DNA of 10,549 nt, taken from Pseudomonadota bacterium. Lineage in GTDB: Bacteria; Pseudomonadota; Alphaproteobacteria; Rhodospirillales; 2-02-FULL-58-16. The notes under the pieces are model-generated. The model did not search any database. It saw nothing but the letters and a program-made list of their open reading frames with translations, and was not told the origin of the DNA. This document shows, one piece after another, positions 5,791 through 10,549 of this stretch (positions within the stretch are counted from its first letter, which is position 1; each line of letters opens with the position of its first letter). The position numbers and the translations under genes were made by a program. Location of the stretch: NCBI GenBank assembly GCA_022572335.1, contig JACZWD010000081.1:1-10549 (forward strand). Direction: 5' to 3'.

Positions 5791-7143
5791 TCATTTGGCG
5801 TCGCGAACCGGATAGGTGAAATTGCCCCCTTCCGGCTCTTCCTCGGGCCACCCGAATTCGTACTCCTCGCGCGTCGTGTTGAAAATGGCGGGGTCGAACA
5901 CCGGGACATTGCCCCGGTAGTACTCCGGATCGAAAAAGCGTTCCAGGCTGGTGGCGACCCTGGGCAGCCCGTCGTCGCCCATGAACCCCTCGTAGACGAT
6001 CGCGGTGATGTCGCCGCCGGGGCTGATCCCCTTGTTGGTGACGGTGTGCTCGGTATGGTCGTGCATGATCCACACGCCCGGTCCGGACGCGTATCGGTCG
6101 TCGTTCCCCGGCCGCAGCTCCAGGTCGATACGCTGGGCGGCGCCGAGGTCGAAGACATCGCGGGTGTAACGCATGCCCGGGGGCACGGGGTACCCGTCCA
6201 GGTGCGTCAGCGTCGGATGATGGCCATGGGTGTGGAGTTTCATCGGGCGCGCGCCGGCATTGAGAATCCGCAGCTTGACCCGCTCGCCCGACTTCACTTC
6301 GATGGGCGTGTCGCGCAGGGTGAAGGGAAACGAGCGCCCGTTGAGAAGAAAGATATTCGGTCTGCGCTGGGTCGAGTCGTAGTCCCTGTGCATGCGCTTC
6401 TCGATCTCCCGCGGGTCCTTGTAGGCGGCCGGAATGCGGTTCAGCCGGGCGTCGATGTCCATGTACACCAACGAATACTCGCGGTCGTACCCTTCTTCCA
6501 CGGTCGCCTTGGCGAGATCCGGCATCCGCCCTGCCCCGGGGACGATATGAGTGAAAATGTTATTCGGCCGGTTGGGCTCGATGATCAGCATGCCCGCCAG
6601 TCCCATCAATACGTGGACATCGGGCTGGACGTGGCAGTGGTAGAAGTGGGTGCCGGGGTTCTTGGCGATGAACTCGTAAGCGAAGGACTCTCCGGGCTTG
6701 ACCGCCGCCTGGGTGATGTCGGGGACCCCGTCCATGGCATTCGGATGGATGGTCCCGTGGGGGTGAATGGTGTGCGGAAAGTAGTGCGTATTGTTGAGGA
6801 TGATCCGCACCCGGTCGCCCTCCTCGACGCGGATGGTGGGGCTCGGCACGCGGGCGACCGGGATCATGCCCTTGCCCTCGGGGGCGAACACCCAGAACGT
6901 TACGAACTCCCCGGGGTAAACCTCGTCGCGGACCTCGATCACCTCCAGGCGGATGGTGATTTCATCGGGATCGCCGTCGCCGTCGAGGTCGCGGCCGAGC
7001 ACCAGGGCTGTTTCCGATGTCCCCGGAATGGACGCTTCCGACCAGTGGTCGGACGCGGCCGCCGGTGACGGGGCCCCGGCAAGGAGCCAAGCGAACCCGA
7101 GCGCCGCGAACGCCGTATACAGTGTACGTGTTGTGCCGGGCAT
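5791..7143 (-). CDS. Periplasmic two-domain multicopper oxidase with its type 1 copper site in domain 1
   Basis: 450 residues; ATG at 7143 with a GGGGAGGGG site directly upstream and a Sec signal peptide (about 1-30). A DLDGDGDPDE loop (52-61) looks like a calcium site. Copper ligands: domain 1 has PHTIHPHG (H124, H127, H129) and FYHCHVQPDVHVLMG (H169, C170, H171, H177); domain 2 has LHTHGHH (H304, H306, H308) and MHDHTEH (H361, H363, H366). The Cys that makes the blue copper site is therefore in domain 1, while domain 2 has Asp in the HxH position, the pattern of type B two-domain oxidases. The eight histidines for a trinuclear cluster are present across the two domains. Expected activity is O2-linked oxidation of a metal ion such as Cu(I) or of an organic donor; substrate unknown. 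It overlaps no gene and is followed after 10 nt by the cupredoxin-CusF gene. Confidence 0.9.
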   Translation of the reverse strand: MPGTTRTLYTAFAALGFAWLLAGAPSPAAASDHWSEASIPGTSETALVLGRDLDGDGDPDEITIRLEVIEVRDEVYPGEFVTFWVFAPEGKGMIPVARVPSPTIRVEEGDRVRIILNNTHYFPHTIHPHGTIHPNAMDGVPDITQAAVKPGESFAYEFIAKNPGTHFYHCHVQPDVHVLMGLAGMLIIEPNRPNNIFTHIVPGAGRMPDLAKATVEEGYDREYSLVYMDIDARLNRIPAAYKDPREIEKRMHRDYDSTQRRPNIFLLNGRSFPFTLRDTPIEVKSGERVKLRILNAGARPMKLHTHGHHPTLTHLDGYPVPPGMRYTRDVFDLGAAQRIDLELRPGNDDRYASGPGVWIMHDHTEHTVTNKGISPGGDITAIVYEGFMGDDGLPRVATSLERFFDPEYYRGNVPVFDPAIFNTTREEYEFGWPEEEPEGGNFTYPVRDAK

Positions 7144-7303
7144 CTTCCCCTCCCCGTCCCATGAGTAGCCGCGGTTCGTGCGCTGACAAGGCGCGACCCG
7201 CCCCGCCTTTCACGGCATTCGCGCCCTGCCCGAAGATGAATGTACCAGACGTCCGGCGTCGGGCACCGGCATGGACCGTGCCGCCAGCGTCGGGAAGCGC
7301 CGG

Positions 7304-7654
7304 CTATTTTTTCATCAATTTGAAGTGCAGCATGTCGGAGGCCACGGCGTACCCGCGCGCCGCGTCGGCCTTGGCGATGGCCCGCGCATGATCGAGGCGG
7401 CCCTGAGGCTTCTCGTGATTGTGCTTGGCCCCTGCCAGCAGCATCTTGGCGTCATCCAGCAACATGTGCACCTGGGCCATGTCGGCCTTCGCCATCATCT
7501 TCGACATGCCGCCCTTCATGTCGCCCAAGACCTTGTCGATGGCCGCCTGGGCGGTGGTGAAGTGCTTCGGGCATTCGAACGCCTGGGCGCCCTGCGGCAT
7601 GAACTGCAGAGCCACCGCCAACGACACGGCGCCGATGAACCACTTGATCCGCAT
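7304..7654 (-). CDS. Met/His-rich periplasmic helical protein, unknown family
   Basis: 116 residues from the ATG at 7654, chosen because AGGGAGGG ends 5 nt upstream and a Sec signal follows at once (MRIKWFIGAVSLAVALQ, cleavage expected after AQA at 25); the frame extends to 7759 without SD or signal. The mature chain is predicted mostly helical and holds 9 Met (46, 50, 53, 54, 59, 64, 71, 108, 114), 6 His (31, 63, 78, 80, 89, 110) and one Cys (28), a composition typical of Cu(I)/Ag(I) binding. I do not recognise the family. It is encoded 160 nt ahead of the multicopper oxidase on the same strand with no clear terminator between, so it may head the copper block. A role as a copper carrier or sponge is inference from composition and position. 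Confidence 0.75.
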   Translation of the reverse strand: MRIKWFIGAVSLAVALQFMPQGAQAFECPKHFTTAQAAIDKVLGDMKGGMSKMMAKADMAQVHMLLDDAKMLLAGAKHNHEKPQGRLDHARAIAKADAARGYAVASDMLHFKLMKK

Positions 7655-7859
7655 GACTTCCCTCCCTGTTTCCTGCGTTTGGTTGTCGTCTTCGTTACGG
7701 AAAAAAATATGAAATCCCCGGTTCCCCCTATCGACTAACGATGGCCTCATCCCGCACACTAGAATCCGTGTGGCCGCTACAACGCCGTTTTTCCGAAACG
7801 GTGTCTATCGTATCCGCAGCATGCCGGTCCGACAACCGAAACACCGGCCCGGGGCCGGG

Positions 7860-8060
7860 TCAGTTTTTCTTGAGCAGGACCTTGATTTCTTCCTCGGAAA
7901 GATCGACGCCGCCTTGCCGGGTCAGGTTTTCCCGGCGGCGTTCCGGCCCCTGGTAGTGGGGGCTGCGGCGATCCGGTCCCGAATACGGGCCGGATTTGCC
8001 GCCCGGCGGCGGGTGCGGCAGGACGTTCTGAAACAACCGCAGAAGCTTCTGAGCGTACAT
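7860..8060 (-). CDS. Small hypothetical protein with charged GPERRR-type motif
   Basis: 66 residues from the ATG at 8060, supported by GGAGAGAGGG directly before it (core GGAG, 6-nt spacer). The frame extends to an ATG at 8153 without a ribosome site. The protein has an amphipathic start (MYAQKLLRLFQNVL), a Pro/Gly-rich linker, the paired motifs GPDRRSPHY and GPERRRENL, and an acidic-then-lysine-rich tail (DLSEEEIKVLLKKN). No signal peptide or membrane helix; probably cytosolic. I do not recognise a family. It is followed by a GC palindrome (about 7842-7858) without a T-run. A 205-nt gap separates it from the Met/His-rich gene; nothing clear was found in that gap. Confidence 0.55.
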   Translation of the reverse strand: MYAQKLLRLFQNVLPHPPPGGKSGPYSGPDRRSPHYQGPERRRENLTRQGGVDLSEEEIKVLLKKN

Positions 8061-8222
8061 CCCTCTCTCCACCGACAACGCCTCCCCGTTCGCGCCCCGT
8101 CCGAAAGCCGTACGGAGCGCCATGCCCCTGTTCGACAGATATGCCGCCCGCATGGCCGTTTCAACCGGCCGCGGCCCCTGCCGGTGCCGTCATGATAGTA
8201 CTCCCTTGCACGATTTCGCGCA

Positions 8223-8333
8223 CCATACGACGGTCTTCCGGGGCTTCCGGACGTCGTCGCGCGCCGCTTGTGGTGCATGCACACCAAGGCGCGACGCGCT
8301 CCTAGCCGGAAACCTCGCAACGCCGTCGTATGG
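8223..8333. repeat. Palindromic repeat unit with 11-bp terminal arms
   Basis: CCATACGACGG (8223-8233) is the perfect reverse complement of CCGTCGTATGG (8323-8333). Inside lie further pairable segments (CTTCCGG with CCGGAA; CGTCGCGC near 8254 with GCGCGACG near 8290), so the whole can fold into a long interrupted hairpin. It overlaps the 108-bp repeat copy at 8252-8359. Confidence 0.6.
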
Positions 8334-8359
8334 GTACAATTTAGCTGATACAGGCCACT
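8252..8359 (-). repeat. 108-bp inverted repeat, copy 1 (downstream of pentapeptide gene)
   Basis: On the minus strand this begins AGTGGCCTGTATCAGC and matches 10266-10373 on the plus strand at 105 of 108 positions with no gaps. Its first two bases are the last two of the TAG stop of the pentapeptide-repeat gene. Together with copy 2 it brackets that gene. Confidence 0.9.
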
Positions 8360-9905
8360 AACGGTCTTCGGTCGCGTCCTCCGCCTCCGCCCCGTGGAAC
8401 GTCCAGCCGCTTTCGCGGTCCGCCGAGTCCTCCGGGCGCATCCTGATGGCGAGGCCCTCGGGCAACTTGGTGTCGCGGTCTCCCCACGCCCGGTCAAGTT
8501 GCGCCTGGCACAGGTTCGTGGAGTCCTTCAGGTCCGCCCCGCGCAGGCTGGCCTCCCAGAGCTCGGCCCCCTTGAGGACGGCCCCGCGGAGGGACGCCTC
8601 GAACAGGTTCGCCCCGAGGAGGTCGGCCCCGCGCAGGTCGGCCGCCTCGAGGTTGGCGCCGCCCAGGTCGGCCCCCTGGAGGGACGCCTCGAACAGGTCG
8701 GCCCCCTGGAGCACGGCGCCGCGGAGGTTGGCGCCCCGGAGATCGGCGCCGCGCAGATTGGCGCCGCCGAGGTCGGCCCCCTCGAGGTTGGCCCCCCAAA
8801 GGTCGGCGCGCTCGAGGTCGGCCCCCAGCAGGTTGGCCCGGCCGAGGTCGGCTTGGCGGAGGGAGGCGGAAACGAGTTTGGCATCCTGCAGGTTGGCGCC
8901 GCGGAGTTTTGCGTGCCTGAGGTCGGCGCCGTGGAGATTGGCGGCGCGCAAGTTGGCGTTCTGGAGGCGGACCAGACCGAGGTCGGCCTTCTGCAACTGC
9001 GCGCCGCCGAGGTCGGCGCCCTTGAGGTTGGCGCCCGGTAGGCGGGCCTCCTGGAGGTTCGCCTCCTGAAGGTCGGCCTCGATAAGGTTGGCCCCGGCCA
9101 GGCAAGCCCCGCGCAGGTCGGCCTTGGTCAGCCGGGCCACCCGCATGTCGGCTTTCGAGAGGTTGGCGGCGCGCAAATCCGCGCCGCGGAGCTTGGCCAC
9201 GCGCAGGTCGGCGCCCTGGAGCAAGGCCCCACGCAGGTCGGCGCCCTGGAGGTTGGCGCCCAGCAGGAAGGCCTCCTGCAGGTTCGCTTCCTGGAGGTCG
9301 GCCTGGATGAGATTGGCTTCCTGGAGGTGCGCCTTGCGGAAATCCACCCGGCGCAGCATCGCCATGCGCAGGTCGGCCTTCTGTACATTGGCCTCCCTGA
9401 AGTCCGCTCCCTGGGCCTTGCAGACGCGCAAGTCGGCGCGCTCGAGGTCGGCCGCGAAAAGATCCGCCTCCTGAAGGTTGGCACCCTGGAGGTCGGCGCC
9501 GCCCATGTTGGCTTCTTCGAGGTGCGCCTTGCGCAGATCCGCGCCACGCAGGTGCGCGTCGCGCAGGTCCGCCTTCTGCAGTTTGGCGATGCGCAGGTCG
9601 GCCCGTTTAAGTCCGGCGGCCCCGAGGTCGGCTTCCTGGAGCTTGGCGACACGAAGGTCGGCCGCCTCGAGATTGGCGCCGCGCATATCCGCCCCGTGGA
9701 GGCGGGCCTGCCGGAGATTGGCCCCGCGGAGGTCGGCGTCCCTGAGGTCGGCGTAGACGAGGTTGGCCCGGCGGCCCCCCGCGCCGTCCGACTCCAGCCA
9801 CTTCCGATGGTATTCGAGGATGCCGCGCAGCGATTGTCCGGACACCCGGCGGCGCGGGCGACCGTCGGACCGGGGGCCGTGGGCCGTATCGGGACCGTCA
9901 TTCAT
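8358..9905 (-). CDS. Very long pentapeptide-repeat protein
   Basis: 515 residues from the ATG at 9905; a GTG at 9917 adds four residues and neither has a clear SD. After a basic N-terminus comes a short helix-like segment (LRGILEYHRKWLESDG), seen in some alphaproteobacterial pentapeptide proteins. Then about 83 near-perfect A(D/N)LXX repeats run without a break (about 415 residues), followed by an acidic tail of about 40 residues. The expected fold is a right-handed quadrilateral beta-helix of some 21 coils. There is no signal peptide, membrane helix or catalytic domain, so it is probably a cytosolic scaffold or binding protein; DNA mimicry as in MfpA/Qnr is possible but those are much shorter and cannot be assumed. 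Within the repeats is a 75-residue higher-order period. Repetitive DNA makes long false frames on the opposite strand. The gene is flanked by 108-bp inverted repeats. Confidence 0.9.
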   Translation of the reverse strand: MNDGPDTAHGPRSDGRPRRRVSGQSLRGILEYHRKWLESDGAGGRRANLVYADLRDADLRGANLRQARLHGADMRGANLEAADLRVAKLQEADLGAAGLKRADLRIAKLQKADLRDAHLRGADLRKAHLEEANMGGADLQGANLQEADLFAADLERADLRVCKAQGADFREANVQKADLRMAMLRRVDFRKAHLQEANLIQADLQEANLQEAFLLGANLQGADLRGALLQGADLRVAKLRGADLRAANLSKADMRVARLTKADLRGACLAGANLIEADLQEANLQEARLPGANLKGADLGGAQLQKADLGLVRLQNANLRAANLHGADLRHAKLRGANLQDAKLVSASLRQADLGRANLLGADLERADLWGANLEGADLGGANLRGADLRGANLRGAVLQGADLFEASLQGADLGGANLEAADLRGADLLGANLFEASLRGAVLKGAELWEASLRGADLKDSTNLCQAQLDRAWGDRDTKLPEGLAIRMRPEDSADRESGWTFHGAEAEDATEDR

Positions 9906-10265
9906 GTCCGGGACCACGAGTCACAAATCCGCGATACCTTTTGTCATCGCGACACACGTTGCCTGGACCGGGCGCTGCCGCGCCGGCTTTCGCCGGGCCA
10001 CAGGCCCCGCACCCGGGCCCGATTCCGGCACCGGCCGCGCGTCGCCGGCGAAGACGGGACTGTCGTGAGTGAATATGGGTCAGCGGGCAACCGTCCTTAG
10101 CAACTTTCCAAGCCAACGCCTGCCCGCGCCATGCATTCCGATGATCGGCCCTCGATGGCCGATGACGCCGCCAGATTAATACGGGTTCAAACGCCATGGC
10201 AAGGCAAAGACCCGGATTGGCGGGAAGTGTTTCCGGCCGGCGCCGAAACCGTCGTCGTCGCCGCG
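9906..10265. other. Upstream region of the pentapeptide gene, no clear gene
   Basis: Between the ATG at 9905 and repeat copy 2 lie 360 bases. I found no convincing promoter, RNA gene or well-supported reading frame, apart from the start of the doubtful plus-strand frame at 10131. The stretch around 10078-10200 is less GC-rich than its surroundings. Confidence 0.5.
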
Positions 10266-10549
10266 AGTGGCCTGTATCAGCTAAATTGCACCCATACGAC
10301 GGCGTTGCGAGGTTTCCGGCTAGGAGCGCGTCGCGCCGTGGTGTGCGTGCACCACAAGCGGCGCGCGACGACGCCGGGGGCCGCGGGGGCGTCCCCCGCA
10401 TACCGTAGCCGGGGGGGACACCCCCCTTGTCCCCCCGGAAGCCTCGCAACGCCGCCCTTCGGGTCGCTTTTCCCGTCCCCTCGGGGGTCGCGGGGGCGCC
10501 CCCCGCATAACGTGGCCGGGGGGACACCCCCCGGGGTGGCCCCCCGGGG
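10131..10549 (+). CDS. Doubtful open frame running off the right edge
   Basis: A frame from the ATG at 10131 stays open to the window end (139 codons). No SD precedes it. From about codon 46 the translation simply follows the 108-bp repeat (YQLNCTHTTALRGFR and on) and then the GC-rich repeats, giving Pro/Gly/Arg-rich sequence that does not look like a folded protein. The first 45 residues, containing TPWQGKDPDWREVFPAG, read more like real protein, so it may be a gene start disrupted by a repeat insertion. No function is suggested. Confidence 0.2.
   Translation, partial: MHSDDRPSMADDAARLIRVQTPWQGKDPDWREVFPAGAETVVVAASGLYQLNCTHTTALRGFRLGARRAVVCVHHKRRATTPGAAGASPAYRSRGGHPPCPPGSLATPPFGSLFPSPRGSRGRPPHNVAGGTPPGVAPR
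10266..10373 (+). repeat. 108-bp inverted repeat, copy 2 (upstream of pentapeptide gene)
   Basis: Reverse-complement partner of 8252-8359 with three substitutions. The AGTGGCCTG end of each copy faces inward towards the pentapeptide gene. An arm inside this copy (10301-10319) is also matched, 18 of 19 bases inverted, by 10435-10453, so this copy sits in a longer palindromic structure with GC-rich repeats between the arms. Confidence 0.9.
10383..10532. repeat. Pair of GC-rich direct repeats with internal palindromes
   Basis: A 44-bp unit at 10383-10426 recurs as 43 bp at 10490-10532 (three substitutions and one missing G). Each contains the hairpin GCGGGGGCG(T/C)CCCCCGC and a G-run/C-run pair around ACA. 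The 107-bp offset suggests a partial tandem duplication, and the series probably continues beyond the window edge. Confidence 0.8.

Noticed and set aside
5158..7068. Longest open frame of the window (636 codons, plus strand)
   Set aside because: It is antisense to the multicopper oxidase and cupredoxin genes, which carry signal peptides, copper motifs and ribosome sites. High GC at third codon positions keeps the opposite frame open.
7655..7760. ECF-type promoter (GGAAC ... CGTA) before the Met/His-rich gene
   Set aside because: The spacing between the two boxes is about 21 nt, too long for that promoter class.
8195..8223. Promoter before the small hypothetical gene (TACTAT at 8195-8200 on the minus strand)
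   Set aside because: The -10-like hexamer is acceptable but nothing like a -35 lies at the right distance.
8358..9905. Quinolone-resistance (Qnr/MfpA) assignment for the pentapeptide protein
   Set aside because: Shared fold only; this protein is more than twice as long, lacks the usual loops, and has basic patches, so the function cannot be transferred.
8394..10100. Several long plus-strand frames (up to 257 codons) with repeating Val/Gly/Pro or Ser/Ala/Pro patterns
   Set aside because: They are shadows of the pentapeptide repeat; the periodicity of the coding strand removes stops in other frames.
10131..10549. CRISPR array or tandem array at the right edge
   Set aside because: Only two copies of the 44-bp unit, no regular spacers, and the units are GC-rich palindromes.

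Overview
The window reads as chromosomal DNA of a GC-rich Gram-negative bacterium. The likeliest source is an alphaproteobacterium of the Rhodospirillales type. That placement is inference from codon use, the small HC-motif lipoprotein, the cyclase/TolB-like signalling protein and the form of the pentapeptide-repeat protein; no rRNA or marker gene is present.

Layout. (1) 1-304, minus: the N-terminal part of a gene that runs off the left edge, possibly prophage-derived, with a near-consensus sigma-70 promoter at 333-362. (2) 560-3003, plus: a compact operon for 2-aminoethylphosphonate use, phnW then phnX, followed by a FlK-type acyl-CoA thioesterase that keeps the Thr/Glu/His triad. (3) 3004-3162: a convergent spacer with stem-loops, including a good intrinsic terminator for the minus strand. 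(4) 3163-7654, minus: a copper-themed block. In transcription order it encodes a Met/His-rich periplasmic protein, a two-domain multicopper oxidase, a cupredoxin fused to a CusF-like copper domain, a membrane class III nucleotide cyclase with a TolB-like segment and a second CusF-like domain, and a small lipoprotein. The two CusF-like modules are about 96% identical in DNA over 158 bp, while the rest of the two genes is unrelated. (5) 7860-8060, minus: a 66-residue hypothetical protein. (6) 8252-10373: a gene for a very long, almost uninterrupted pentapeptide-repeat protein (about 83 repeats) bracketed by two 108-bp inverted repeats that differ at 3 positions. (7) 10383-10549: GC-rich palindromic and direct repeats at the right edge.

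How the parts fit. PhnW and PhnX turn aminoethylphosphonate and pyruvate into alanine, acetaldehyde and phosphate; the thioesterase may clear a short or inhibitory acyl-CoA linked to that route. In the copper block the oxidase, cupredoxin-CusF and Met/His-rich proteins would handle copper in the periplasm. The cyclase appears to carry the same copper module on the periplasmic side of a membrane segment, which suggests, without proving it, a link between periplasmic copper and a cyclic-nucleotide signal. The pentapeptide gene and its flanking repeats look like a separate acquired or repeat-associated unit.
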